Shown here: piece after piece, positions 29,381 to 38,256 of the stretch
Position numbering within the stretch: the stretch's first letter is position 1
How the letters are laid out: every line of letters begins with the position of its first letter
Assembly: GCA_020723085.1 (NCBI GenBank)
Contig: DYJN01000002.1
Coordinates: 120,467-184,466, forward strand
Source: Arcobacter sp.
GTDB lineage: Bacteria; Acidobacteriota; Terriglobia; Bryobacterales; Bryobacteraceae
DNA: 64,000 nt
Direction of reading: 5' to 3'
Program-made: the position numbers and the translations under genes
The notes under the pieces: generated by a model
What the model saw: only the letters and a program-made list of their open reading frames with translations
What the model was told of the DNA's origin: nothing
Databases searched by the model: none

Positions 29381-30823
29381 TCAGAGGCTGCCGCCGCCTG
29401 CCCGCTCGAACGCCTCGCCGAGCCGGAACAGCAGCGGTTCCCCGAAATGCGGGCCGATCAGTTGCAGCCCCACCGGCAGCCCCTCCGGCGTCCGTCCGCA
29501 CGGGACGCTCAGCGCGGGCAGCCCGGCCAGCGACGCCGTGATCGTGAAAATGTCCGACAAATACATCTGCAGCGGATCGTCGAGCTTTTCCCCCAGCCGG
29601 AATGCGGGAAACGGGCTCACCGGCGTGGCGATCGCGTCCACCTGTTCGAAAGCGGCCAGAAAATCCCGCGTAATCAGCGTGCGCACCTTCTGCGCCTTCA
29701 GATAATACGCGTCGTAATAGCCGGCGCTGAGCACGTAAGTGCCCAGCATGATGCGCCGCTTGCATTCGGCGCCGAAGCCCTGCCCGCGGGTCATCGAATA
29801 CATCTCGGCCAGCGTCCCGGCCTGCGGCGAACGCCAGGTATAGCGCACGCCGTCGTAACGGGCGAGGTTCGAGCTCGCCTCCGCCGTGCAGACGATGTAG
29901 TAGCAGGGGATCGCGTACGCAGTGTGAGGCAGGCTGATGCCGCGCAGCTCGCAGCCAAGCGAGACGAGCAGCGCCCGCGCCTTTTCCATCTGCGCCGCCG
30001 TGTCAGGCGTCAATCCCTGGAAATACTCGCGCGGCACGCCCACGCGCAGCCCGCGTACTTCGCCGGTCATCGAAGCCTGATAGTCCGGCACAGGCGCGAA
30101 CGCGCTGGTGGAGTCGCGTTCGTCGCGTCCCGCCACCGCCTGGAGCAGCATCGCGGCGTCGCGCACATTGCGCGCGAGCGGCCCGATCCGGTCGAGCGAA
30201 GAGGCGAACGCCACCAGCCCGTAGCGCGACACGCGCCCGTAGGTCGGGCTCAGCCCCGCCACGCCGCAGAAGCTCGCCGGCTGCCGGATGCTGCCGCCGG
30301 TGTCCGAGCCGAGCGCCGCGACCGCCGTGCCCTGCGCCACCGCCGCCGCCGAGCCGCCCGAGCTGCCGCCCGGCACGCGATCCGGCGCCACGGGATTGCG
30401 CACCGGGCCGAAGGCGGAATTCTCATTGGAGGACCCCATGGCGAACTCGTCGCAGTTGGTCTTGCCGAGCACGATGGCGCCCGCGCGCTCCAGCCGCTCC
30501 ACGGCGGTGGCGTCGTAAGGAGGGACGAACTTCTCCAGCAGCCGCGAGCCGCAGGTGGTGCGCACGCCGCGCGTGACAATGTTGTCCTTCACCGCCACCG
30601 GCACGCCCGCCAGCGGACCGGGATCCTCGCCGCGCGCCAGCGCCGCATCCACGGCTTCAGCCGCGCGCAGGGCGCGGTCCTCGGCCAGCAGCAGGTACGC
30701 GTTCGTCTTCGGGTTCTCCTCGCGCGCCGTGCGCAGCGCTTCCTGCGCCAGTTCGCGGGCGCTCACGCGCCGGGCGCGCAGAGCCTCCTGAATGCTTGCG
30801 ATGGTCAGCTTGGCAATCTCCAT
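29381..30823 (-). CDS. gatA: Glutamyl-tRNA(Gln)/aspartyl-tRNA(Asn) amidotransferase subunit A
   Basis: The amidase subunit of GatCAB, which releases ammonia from glutamine for transamidation of mischarged tRNA. The Ser-cisSer-Lys triad is intact at K79 (VAVKDN), S154 (PGGSSGGS) and S178 ([10 protein letters not shown]), the positions known from Staphylococcus GatA. Length 480 is normal. It follows gatC by ten bases; gatB is not in the window, so it must lie elsewhere. Confidence 0.96.
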   Translation of the reverse strand: MEIAKLTIASIQEALRARRVSARELAQEALRTAREENPKTNAYLLLAEDRALRAAEAVDAALARGEDPGPLAGVPVAVKDNIVTRGVRTTCGSRLLEKFVPPYDATAVERLERAGAIVLGKTNCDEFAMGSSNENSAFGPVRNPVAPDRVPGGSSGGSAAAVAQGTAVAALGSDTGGSIRQPASFCGVAGLSPTYGRVSRYGLVAFASSLDRIGPLARNVRDAAMLLQAVAGRDERDSTSAFAPVPDYQASMTGEVRGLRVGVPREYFQGLTPDTAAQMEKARALLVSLGCELRGISLPHTAYAIPCYYIVCTAEASSNLARYDGVRYTWRSPQAGTLAEMYSMTRGQGFGAECKRRIMLGTYVLSAGYYDAYYLKAQKVRTLITRDFLAAFEQVDAIATPVSPFPAFRLGEKLDDPLQMYLSDIFTITASLAGLPALSVPCGRTPEGLPVGLQLIGPHFGEPLLFRLGEAFERAGGGSL

Positions 30824-30833
30824 CCTGGGCGCC

Positions 30834-31133
30834 TCACCGCTCGATCACGCGCGGCACCTTGAAGTGCCCTGCCCCCGCGGCCGGCGCGTTGGCCATGGCG
30901 TCTTCGTGCGACAGCGGTTCGCGCGGCTCGTCAGCGCGCAGCGTGCTGTTTTCCGCGCCCGGAAACAGCACCTGCGCCATGGGCGGCACCGCCTCCGTGT
31001 CCAGCTCCCGCAGCTTGTCCATGTGCGCGAGGATCTCGTCCAGATCATGGGTCATGCGCTGCAGTTCATCGCCCGAAAGCTCGAGGTGCGCGAGCGCCGC
31101 CACATGGCGGATTTCCTGTTCCGTGATCTTCAC
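30834..31133 (-). CDS. gatC: Glutamyl-tRNA(Gln) amidotransferase subunit C
   Basis: A 99-residue subunit that wraps GatA and GatB together ([46 protein letters not shown]-like [20 protein letters not shown]). Its start overlaps the upstream DciA-like gene stop by four bases, so it is translated in series dciA-gatC-gatA. Confidence 0.95.
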   Translation of the reverse strand: MKITEQEIRHVAALAHLELSGDELQRMTHDLDEILAHMDKLRELDTEAVPPMAQVLFPGAENSTLRADEPREPLSHEDAMANAPAAGAGHFKVPRVIER

Positions 31134-31543
31134 GATGCCAAGGCCTTTCGTTTCGAGCGCAGGTAGATGCGCCGGAGCACGGGATCCTCGATCCGGGCCG
31201 CCTCGTCCTCCTGCGCGTTCAGCCGGAACTCAGGCGCGCCGCCCTCGCTGCGCACCGGCCGCCGTGGCGGCGCAAGCCGGTACTCGATCCGGCGCGGCGC
31301 GGCCGCTCCGAGCATGGCGGCAAGGTTGCGCAGAATCTGCCCGCTGAGCAGTTCGAGGTTGCGCTGCCAGATCTCGTCGCCGGCTTCCACCACCAGCGTT
31401 TCTTCCCGCAGCGCCACCGGCCGGGTGTGCCGCGCCGCATTCTTGCCTACCGCCGCCGGCCATGCGGCCAGAGCCAGATCCTCGGCGCTCAGGCAGCGCC
31501 GGGCGGATCGTGATCCCGTCAAGAGCCTTCCTGCGCGCTCCAT
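31130..31543 (-). CDS. DUF721/DciA-like protein
   Basis: A protein of ~137 residues from the ATG at 31543, with in-frame alternatives at 31603 and 31642. The segment LALAAWPAAVGKNAARHTRP, followed by LREETLVVEAGDEIWQRNLE and LLSGQILRNLAAML, is the DUF721 signature. In most bacteria this family (DciA) loads the replicative helicase DnaB at the origin. Upstream extensions would translate through a GC-rich palindrome (31580-31595), so the short form is preferred. Confidence 0.78.
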   Translation of the reverse strand: MERAGRLLTGSRSARRCLSAEDLALAAWPAAVGKNAARHTRPVALREETLVVEAGDEIWQRNLELLSGQILRNLAAMLGAAAPRRIEYRLAPPRRPVRSEGGAPEFRLNAQEDEAARIEDPVLRRIYLRSKRKALAS

Positions 31544-31579
31544 CGCCCGGTCCCATGCGATTGTAGCATGCGAATCCTG

Positions 31580-31595
31580 CGGCGCGGCCGCGCCG
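31580..31595. repeat. 16-base perfect GC palindrome upstream of the DciA-like gene
   Basis: CGGCGCGGCCGCGCCG is a perfect inverted repeat with no spacer, 37 bases upstream of the chosen start at 31543. It could be a hairpin in the leader of the dciA-gatC-gatA mRNA or a protein site; nothing else supports either reading. Confidence 0.4.
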
Positions 31596-31693
31596 TGAAT
31601 CATAGCGCCGGAGCGGCGCCTCCCGGCCGCGGAGGGCCGCAACAGCCGGCAAGACTGCGGCAGTGCGCCTGTGCCGGCTGCGGTCCACCCTCC

Positions 31694-32812
31694 TCACGCC
31701 GGGGGATGCAGAGCGACCGATGCCCGGACGAGATGCACCTTCTCGCCGCCCTCCCGCGTCAGGTGGAGAAACACCACCCGCCCGTCCGCGTCGCATTGCA
31801 GCGGGTACGAAGGGCGCGCCGGGGCCGTGTGCGCGGCTTGGCTCACCGGCTGCCCCTGCGAATCGTGGAGCGCCAGGAAGGTGACGCGGTGCTGCCCCGC
31901 CTTCCCGACTGCTTCGATGTGAAGCCATTCCACCACGTACTTGCCATCCGGCAGCGGCACCACGCGGCGGATGCGATCGCCCGCAGGATCGGCGCGCATG
32001 CCCCGTTGAGCCAGCAGGCGGCTGCTTTCGGGAGGCAGGAAAGTGACTTCCCGGATCAGCGCGCCCACCCCGTCAAAGATCCGGAGCAACCGCGCACCGG
32101 GCAGAACATGATAAATCCTGCCCTGCCCGCTCCAGAGCAGCCCCTCCCAGATCTCCCCCCACAACCTGAGGAAGGCGGAACGCCTCTCGTTCAAGTCGGG
32201 CGAGGCTGGCGAAAGACCGTGTGGACAGGGCGAAAACGATCCCAAGTGCGTCCCGTCCGGAGCAAAACGATGCAAGAACATGCACTCGCCCTCCCGGCTT
32301 GCGAACCCAAGCACGATCAGGTTGCCCGCTTCGTCCAAAGCCACTTGACGCGGATGCATCCGCGGTGAAAGAGCGATCGTCTGCAACGGACGCCCGCTCT
32401 CGTCGAAGACGAAGACCGCCGCCCTCGGGGTGGCGCCGCGCTTCCATTCGGACAAGACGCCGGGGATATACACCCGGAGCTTTTTGTCCACGGCGAGGCT
32501 CGGGCTCAACTGGACGTCGGCGCTCGAAAGCTCGGGAAGACCGTGCAAGCTGAAAGATTTCGCAGGGCTGCCCGGCTGGATTCGGTGCAAGGCCCAGCGG
32601 TCTGATGCCAGAAAAAGCAGCGTCCCATCGGATGTCATCCGGACGGCGGAGAAATTGATGCTCGGCAAGGCGAGTTCCTCGGAAGATTCGATCCGGAAGT
32701 CCAGTTCCGCGGGGGCGGAATTATGGGAATCCACCTGTTGGGATTGTGCCCTCGATGGAGTTCCATTCAGGATCAGGATGAAAATCGGGAAAAGCTGCCA
32801 GGTAAGCCTCAT
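31694..32812 (-). CDS. Secreted propeller-like protein of unknown function
   Basis: A protein of ~372 residues. ATG 32812 follows a strong GGAGGGG ribosome site and opens a signal peptide (MRLTWQLFPIFILILNGTPSRAQ). The body has repeating strand pairs such as FSAVRMTSDGTLLFLASDRW, PRQVALDEAGNLIVLGFAS and YPLQCDADGRVVFLHL, which read like blades of a six-bladed NHL/TolB-like propeller. The gene is slightly less GC-rich at third positions than its neighbours. I know no closer family. Confidence 0.7.
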   Translation of the reverse strand: MRLTWQLFPIFILILNGTPSRAQSQQVDSHNSAPAELDFRIESSEELALPSINFSAVRMTSDGTLLFLASDRWALHRIQPGSPAKSFSLHGLPELSSADVQLSPSLAVDKKLRVYIPGVLSEWKRGATPRAAVFVFDESGRPLQTIALSPRMHPRQVALDEAGNLIVLGFASREGECMFLHRFAPDGTHLGSFSPCPHGLSPASPDLNERRSAFLRLWGEIWEGLLWSGQGRIYHVLPGARLLRIFDGVGALIREVTFLPPESSRLLAQRGMRADPAGDRIRRVVPLPDGKYVVEWLHIEAVGKAGQHRVTFLALHDSQGQPVSQAAHTAPARPSYPLQCDADGRVVFLHLTREGGEKVHLVRASVALHPPA

Positions 32813-32993
32813 GTTCCCACCCCTCCCCAGGCTGAATGTACTTCCCTTCCTGCACCCGGTCAAGGACGTTTTTTCGGCTTCAGGGGGCTTCTGTTCCAGC
32901 CGGTGCGCCGCCTCCAGCGGGCGGCGTCAGGGTCTTGCCAGACCATGCCGCCTGCGGCATGGCCCCTGCGGCTCATGCTAGGCTGTGTGTCCG

Positions 32994-33560
32994 ATGATCG
33001 TTCTGGCTTCGCAGTCGCCGCGCCGGCGGGAACTGCTCGCAAACGCAGGCATCGCCTGCGTCGTCCGTCCGGCGGACATCGAAGAAAAGCCGCTGGAGGG
33101 CGAGCCGCCGCAGGACTACGTTCAGCGTCTCGCCCGGCACAAGGCGCAGGCGGTCCAGGCTGCCGCAGAGGAATTCATCCTCGCAGCCGACACCACCGTG
33201 GCCGTGGACGGGCTCATTCTCGAAAAGCCCCACACTCCCGCAGAGGCGGAGCGCATGCTGCGCCTGCTCCATGGGCGCGACCATCTTGTGCTGACCGGCG
33301 TCTGCCTGCGCCGCCAGGACAATTACTGGACCGCCGTGGAGGAGACCCGCGTGTGGTTCATCCCCCTGCGGGAGGACGAAATCACCGCATACGCCCGTTC
33401 CGGCGAGCCCCTCGACAAGGCGGGCGGCTACGCCATCCAGGGGCTGGCCTCGCGCTTCGTGGAGAAGATCGAAGGCTGCTATTTCAATGTCGTTGGTTTG
33501 CCGGTTTCGCGCGTTTACCGCATGCTGCGCGCCGCCGGTTACAGCTTCACCGAGGGATAG
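32994..33560 (+). CDS. maf: Maf-family nucleotide pyrophosphatase
   Basis: A 188-residue cytoplasmic house-cleaning enzyme that hydrolyses non-canonical nucleoside triphosphates. Signature segments are LASQSPRRRELL near the N-terminus, EEKP, ARHKAQAV, the catalytic-region LAADTTVAVDG with its Asp, LEKPHTPAEAERML, and the final DKAGGYAIQGLASRFVEKIEGCYFNVVGLPV. ATG 32994 fits the family; GTG 32985 would add three residues. Its 3' end overlaps the EVE gene by 22 bases on the opposite strand. Confidence 0.95.
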   Translation: MIVLASQSPRRRELLANAGIACVVRPADIEEKPLEGEPPQDYVQRLARHKAQAVQAAAEEFILAADTTVAVDGLILEKPHTPAEAERMLRLLHGRDHLVLTGVCLRRQDNYWTAVEETRVWFIPLREDEITAYARSGEPLDKAGGYAIQGLASRFVEKIEGCYFNVVGLPVSRVYRMLRAAGYSFTEG

Positions 33561-33949
33561 CGCTCCCGCATCCAGGCCAGGAAATCCTCCGGCACGTCCA
33601 TCGTCGACAACCGCCCCTGCCGGACCAGCGCCCAGCCGGGAAACCGGTTTGCGGCTTTGATTTCCTTCAGCGTCGCCGGCGGCTCGATACGGCGCAGAAA
33701 TTCGATGTCCACCACCCATGACTTCGGGTTGGCAGGATCAGGGCGCGGCGCCGACACGATCCTCGCCAGCCCCACAATGGCCGATTCGCCGCCGCTGTGG
33801 TACAGGAAAGCCCGGTCGCCGCTCTTCATCTGACGGATGAACCCGACCGCCTGCGCGTTTGTGACGCCGTCCCAGACTGTTCTGCGCTCGCGCTCGAGAT
33901 CGTCCACCGAATATTCCGAAGGATCTGTTTTCAACAGGAAATGCCGCAT
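33539..33949 (-). CDS. EVE-domain protein
   Basis: A 136-residue single EVE domain (MRHFLLKTDPSEYSVDDLER, VWDGVTNAQAVGFIRQMKSG, DRAFLYHSGGESAIVGLARI). The PUA-related EVE fold binds modified bases in DNA or RNA, and stand-alone members are found in most phyla without a settled role. The frame is open upstream to 34060, but the fold starts at 33949. Confidence 0.92.
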   Translation of the reverse strand: MRHFLLKTDPSEYSVDDLERERRTVWDGVTNAQAVGFIRQMKSGDRAFLYHSGGESAIVGLARIVSAPRPDPANPKSWVVDIEFLRRIEPPATLKEIKAANRFPGWALVRQGRLSTMDVPEDFLAWMRERYPSVKL

Positions 33950-34200
33950 GCGCCCAGATTGGATGCACGAGCAGGACGATCGTTCCAGAACCCCGGTTCC
34001 GGCCGGGCGCCGCCGGGGTGGAACGAAAGACATGGGACGATTCCGCGTCAAATCGCTCACGGAAGTGTGGATGGGCTCCTGTAGAATAAAGATGCTGGTT
34101 TCTGGGAACCCGGCTGCCGATGTGGCGATGGAAGAGCCTCAGCTTTCGAGCCGAGACGGCGGCAGATTCCCATGCCGGAGTTCGCGGAGGAAGGACGACT

Positions 34201-34845
34201 ATGATTCCGATCATCTCCTGCCATAAGCGCCGGGCCGTTCTGGCTGCACTCTTGTGCTCTTGCGCCGCGGCCGCCTGGCAGCCCCCTGCTGCGCCCGCGC
34301 CCCCTGCCGGACCTGAAGCGCCTCGGCAGCAGGGGCAGGCTCCTGCGCCCGTGCAGGCTCCTGCGCCCGTCGACCCGAAGACGTACAAGATCGGCGTGGA
34401 GGACGTGCTCAACATCCGGGTCTGGCGCGAGGCCGAGCTCAGCGGCAACGTCGTGGTGCGCCCCGACGGGCGGATCACGCTCCCGCTGGCCGGAGAAGTG
34501 GAGGCCGTGGGGCTGACGCCGGAGGCTCTGGGCGTGAAAATCGCGGAAGCCTTGAGCAAGTTCCTCACGAAGCCGGAAGTGATCGTCTCGGTGGCCGAAG
34601 TGCGCAGCAAGCGCTACTACGTCTCCGGCAACGTGCTGCGGTCCGGCCCCGTGCCGCTGGTCACCCCGACTACGGTGCTTCAGGCTCTCAGCAGCGCCGG
34701 CCTCGGCCAGTGGGCCAAGCGCAACAAGATCATCATCATGCGCGGCGCGCAACGGATCAAGTTCAACTACAACGAAGTGATGAAGGGCAAGAAGCTCGAG
34801 CAGAACATCTTCTTGCAGGACGGGGATCATATCTTCGTCCCCTGA
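34201..34845 (+). CDS. Polysaccharide export protein, Wza/SLBB family
   Basis: A 214-residue outer-membrane auxiliary protein for exopolysaccharide export. ATG 34201 follows GGAGGAAGGA. The leader includes LLCSC, a possible lipobox with Cys21 lipidated. A Pro/Ala/Gln linker follows (residues ~25-58), then the Poly_export domain (YKIGVEDVLNIRVWREAELS, VVVRPDGRITLPLAGEVEA) and one SLBB domain (YYVSGNVLRSGPVPL). It is the first gene of a four-gene export/kinase module, with 18 bases to the Wzz gene. Confidence 0.9.
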   Translation: MIPIISCHKRRAVLAALLCSCAAAAWQPPAAPAPPAGPEAPRQQGQAPAPVQAPAPVDPKTYKIGVEDVLNIRVWREAELSGNVVVRPDGRITLPLAGEVEAVGLTPEALGVKIAEALSKFLTKPEVIVSVAEVRSKRYYVSGNVLRSGPVPLVTPTTVLQALSSAGLGQWAKRNKIIIMRGAQRIKFNYNEVMKGKKLEQNIFLQDGDHIFVP

Positions 34846-34863
34846 GCCCGGGGAGGCCTTGCC

Positions 34864-36567
34864 ATGCCCGCCATGCCCGCACAGACAGCTCCGCCTGCCG
34901 CCGAGCAGCCCTTGTCGGTGACGCGCCGGCCTCTCGACCTGGAGGACTACGTTGAAGTAGCCCGCCGCCACCGGGCGTGGATCCTCGGCCCCGCCTTCCT
35001 GGGACTCGTCCTGGGTGTCGTCACGGCATTCCTTTGGGAGGACTCCTACATCGCCCGAGGCAAGATCCGCATCACGCCGCCGCAGGTGCCCGCGCGGCTG
35101 GTGCCGGGCAACGTCGGAGAAGAGCTGACGGCCCGCATCAATGCCATCGCCCAGGAGATCATCACGCGGTCCAGCCTGCAGAATCTCATCCAGACCTACA
35201 ATCTGTATCCCGATGACCGCAAGCGGCTCCCGATGGAAGATGTCATCGACCAGATGCGCCGCGCCATCGGCATCGACAACATCGAGTCCTACACGCGCTC
35301 CGGCGCTCCCCGCTATCACGTCTTCACGGTCAGCTTCATCTATTCCGACCGCCGGCTGGCCCAGAAGATCTGCTCGGAGCTGATCGACAGGTTCACCAAG
35401 CAGAGCATCGAGAGCCGCCTGAACAGCTCCCGCCAGACCACGCTGTTCCTCTCTGACCAATACGAATCGGCCAAGCGCGAACTGGACGACATCGACGCCC
35501 GCATCGCCGTCTTCCGGACGAAATACTTCGGCGAACTCCCCGAGCAGGAACAGATGGTCGTCTCCCGGCTGTCCACGATGGAGGCGTCCCTGCAAGCCAC
35601 TTCCGGGCAGTTGAGCCGCGCGCAACAGGACCGCATCCAGCTGGAGACGCAGCTTCGTGAACTCCGCGAGGAAGCCGCCGCACTGGCCCATCAGCCGCCA
35701 GCCGGGGAAACGGCCGCCGCCGCCGCGCAAAGCAACCCCAGGATCGGCGAGCTGCGACGGGAAATCGAGCGTTCCCGGAACTCCCTCCGCGTCCTCCGCG
35801 AGTCATACACGGACTCCCACCCCGATGTGCGCCGTCTCGCGCTCTTCATTGAAGGCCGCGAGGCCCAACTGAAGGAGCTGATCGAGGAGGAGAAAAAGCG
35901 TCTGGCTGAAATGCCGGCGGGACAGGGCCGGCAGGCGTTGGGAATCCCCGCCGCCAATTTGCAGAAACTCCGCGAGGTCTCCTCGGCCATCGCCCGCGTC
36001 CAGGCGGCGCTGCAGGCCAAAGACATGGAGATTGAGGATTACAACCGGCAGATCAACGACCTGAAGAGCCGCATCAAGTCCACCCAGAGCAAGCTGGAGT
36101 CCGGCGCCTCCATCAGCCAGGAATACCTCCAGCTTGTGCGCGATCGCGAGTTGGCCGCCCGCCGTTATGAAGACTTGGGGCGCAAGCTGCAGGATTCCAA
36201 CATGGCCACCGATCTGGTGAGCCGCGGGCAGAGCGAAACGATGGAAGTGCTCGAGTCGCCTGTCATCCCCGAAGAGCCGATCGCCCCCAACCGGCCGCTG
36301 ATCATTGCCGTGGGGGTTGCGTTCGGTCTGGCGGTGGGCATCGGCCTGGCCAGCGTGCGGGAAATCAAGGATTCCTCGCTCAAGAACCTGAAGGATGTGC
36401 GCGCCTATACGCGTCTTACCGTGCTTGGCAGCATCCCTCTGCTGGAGAATGACTTCGTAGTCAGGCGCAGGCGGCGCATCGCGTGGCTGGCATGGGCCTG
36501 CGCCATTCTCGTGGGGCTCCTGCTGATGGCCGGGGCGGTGTTCTATTACTACACGCAGAGAGGCTGA
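34864..36567 (+). CDS. Wzz/GumC-type polysaccharide co-polymerase
   Basis: A 567-residue inner-membrane protein with an N-terminal span (WILGPAFLGLVLGVVTAFLW) and two C-terminal spans (about 473-490 and 535-556). Between them is a long periplasmic coiled coil (residues ~190-420, e.g. ELDDIDARIAVFRTKYFGEL and SRAQQDRIQLETQLRELREE). It sets chain length and links the pump to the kinase. The BY-kinase domain is encoded separately by the next gene rather than fused as in Wzc. Ribosome site GGGGAGG precedes the ATG. Confidence 0.9.
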   Translation: MPAMPAQTAPPAAEQPLSVTRRPLDLEDYVEVARRHRAWILGPAFLGLVLGVVTAFLWEDSYIARGKIRITPPQVPARLVPGNVGEELTARINAIAQEIITRSSLQNLIQTYNLYPDDRKRLPMEDVIDQMRRAIGIDNIESYTRSGAPRYHVFTVSFIYSDRRLAQKICSELIDRFTKQSIESRLNSSRQTTLFLSDQYESAKRELDDIDARIAVFRTKYFGELPEQEQMVVSRLSTMEASLQATSGQLSRAQQDRIQLETQLRELREEAAALAHQPPAGETAAAAAQSNPRIGELRREIERSRNSLRVLRESYTDSHPDVRRLALFIEGREAQLKELIEEEKKRLAEMPAGQGRQALGIPAANLQKLREVSSAIARVQAALQAKDMEIEDYNRQINDLKSRIKSTQSKLESGASISQEYLQLVRDRELAARRYEDLGRKLQDSNMATDLVSRGQSETMEVLESPVIPEEPIAPNRPLIIAVGVAFGLAVGIGLASVREIKDSSLKNLKDVRAYTRLTVLGSIPLLENDFVVRRRRRIAWLAWACAILVGLLLMAGAVFYYYTQRG

Positions 36568-36615
36568 CCGCGGGGCCGGAGACGTGTCCGCAGAGAATCA
36601 GACCAGGAGGAGCGA

Positions 36616-37479
36616 ATGAGCCGAGTTCACGACGCACTGAGGAAAGTGCAACCCGCGGCGGCCACCCCGCCGCCGATGCGCGACGGCGAACTCCCTGCCG
36701 CGCAGGCAGAACCGGCGGCCCGGATCGCCGAGGCTGTGCCGCCTGAGCGGAGCGAGGCGGTTGCGCGCTTCCCGGCCGTGCCGTTCAACCCTGCGCCGGA
36801 TGCCTCCCTGCTCGATCCCGCGCGGCCCGGCGAGGCGCCCGCCGAAGAGTTCCGCAGCCTTCGCACGCGGCTCAACCACATTCAGACCTTGCAGCCGATT
36901 CACTCCCTGGTCGTCACGTCGCCTTCGCCGGCCGAGGGCAAGTCGTTCACCGCCGCCAACCTGGCTCTCGCCCAGGCGCAGCTCGAGAACAACTTCACGC
37001 TGCTGGCCGACTTTGATTTCCGCCGTCCGGTGATCCACACGCTCTTCCAGTTGCAGCGCTCGCCCGGCATTACGGATTATCTGCAAGGCAAGGTGGGGCT
37101 CGAGCAGATCGTCCGGCGCCTGGAAGGCACGAACCTCTTCGTCATGACCGCCGGCGAAGCGGTGCTCAACCCGCTCGAACTGCTCAATCTCCCGGCCGCC
37201 AAGCAGATGATTGAAGAACTGCCGGAAATGTTCAACTGGGTCATCATCGATACGCCGCCGCTGCTGTTTGCCGCCGATGCCAGTCTTCTCTCCACGATGG
37301 CTCACGCCTTGCTGCTGGTGGTCCGCATCGGTTCCACCACGATAGATTCGGTGACGCGGGCCATGGGCAGCCTGTGCCAGAACAACATTCTCGGTATTGT
37401 GGTGAATGCGGCCCAGAAGAGTGAACTCTACAGCAAGTACACCTACTACCACTCCTACTACTCGGCTCCCGAGTCCTGA
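36616..37479 (+). CDS. CpsD/CapB-type bacterial tyrosine kinase
   Basis: A 287-residue cytoplasmic BY-kinase that phosphorylates its own Tyr tail and controls polysaccharide assembly. The P-loop reads SPSPAEGKSFTAANLA (residues ~101-116), with AEGKS where GEGKT/S is more usual. Walker A' is LLADFDFRRP and Walker B VIIDTPP. The C-terminus YSKYTYYHSYYS has six tyrosines. The N-terminal 70 residues (MSRVHDALRKVQP) are Ala/Pro-rich. It follows the Wzz gene with AGGAGG before its ATG. Confidence 0.9.
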   Translation: MSRVHDALRKVQPAAATPPPMRDGELPAAQAEPAARIAEAVPPERSEAVARFPAVPFNPAPDASLLDPARPGEAPAEEFRSLRTRLNHIQTLQPIHSLVVTSPSPAEGKSFTAANLALAQAQLENNFTLLADFDFRRPVIHTLFQLQRSPGITDYLQGKVGLEQIVRRLEGTNLFVMTAGEAVLNPLELLNLPAAKQMIEELPEMFNWVIIDTPPLLFAADASLLSTMAHALLLVVRIGSTTIDSVTRAMGSLCQNNILGIVVNAAQKSELYSKYTYYHSYYSAPES

Positions 37480-37505
37480 GGAGCAGTCCGGCACAGTGGC
37501 CCGTC

Positions 37506-38132
37506 ATGCGTGAAACCGGCGAGCATCCTGGTGCGCCGGAGCCGCCTCCGGCGTGGTTTCTGCGCCTCGCCGCCGGGGTGGAGGCAGCGGCGCCTGCGGC
37601 GCTTGCCGTATTGCTTTGGTTCGGCTTTCATTCCTGGCTGGCGAGGGAGCCCTGGTGGTCCAAGTTCAACCTGGCGGCGGCCCCGTTTTTCGGCGACCGG
37701 GTGTATTACCTGGGGCTCGGGCGCGCCACGCTGTCAGGGGCGGCGCTGCTGCTGCTGCTTTACTGCGCGTTGGGGTCTCTGTATGCTCTGGTGGCGGGCG
37801 CACGGACGACGCTCCGGGCGTTTCTGCGGGCGGCGCTGTGGCTCACGTGCTGGCATTTCTTCTCGCAGCAGTACTTCTGGCCCCGGCTTGACCCCGCCGC
37901 GGCTCCGTACTTCCCGCCATCGGCGACGGCGCCGGCGCACGCAGCCGCCGCCATCCTGCTGGCACGCTTTCCTGCGGTCTTTCAGCGCCTGAGCGCGATG
38001 GTTCATGACGGCGATGCCCGGGGCACCGCGGCGCGCGGGGCGGAGCCGGCTGGCGCGCCCGGTTCCGCCGGCGGAGCGGAGACCCGGCAGGCTGGCGAAG
38101 AGCCGTCTTCACCCTCCGCCCCGGATTGTTGA
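37506..38132 (+). CDS. Membrane protein of unknown function in the EPS module
   Basis: A 208-residue protein with three to four hydrophobic spans (AAPAALAVLLWFGFHSWLA, ATLSGAALLLLLYCALGSLY, AFLRAALWLTCWHFF) and a disordered Gly/Ala/Pro/Glu tail of ~45 residues. It starts 26 bases after the kinase gene on the same strand. No family was recognised. Confidence 0.6.
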   Translation: MRETGEHPGAPEPPPAWFLRLAAGVEAAAPAALAVLLWFGFHSWLAREPWWSKFNLAAAPFFGDRVYYLGLGRATLSGAALLLLLYCALGSLYALVAGARTTLRAFLRAALWLTCWHFFSQQYFWPRLDPAAAPYFPPSATAPAHAAAAILLARFPAVFQRLSAMVHDGDARGTAARGAEPAGAPGSAGGAETRQAGEEPSSPSAPDC

Positions 38133-38155
38133 GGCTCCTGCGTTTTGGCTAGAAT
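38126..38155 (+). promoter_or_regulatory. Candidate promoter for bamA-ompH
   Basis: TAGAAT (38150-38155) preceded by TTGTTG (38126-38131) with an 18-base spacer lies ~100 bases upstream of bamA, right after the EPS module ends. The -35 is weak, so confidence is limited. Confidence 0.4.
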
Positions 38156-38256
38156 GAAGACTTTGAGCCCGCGAGCTGGGTTCATGGGTGAAACGCCTGT
38201 GACCTCCGCTACGTCACTGTCGCAGGCGCGCACAGAAAGGATCTCTTCTGCTTAAG

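Noticed and set aside
38133..38256. Riboswitch or structured RNA leader before bamA
   Set aside because: No conserved motif or long hairpin seen; only a candidate promoter is supported.
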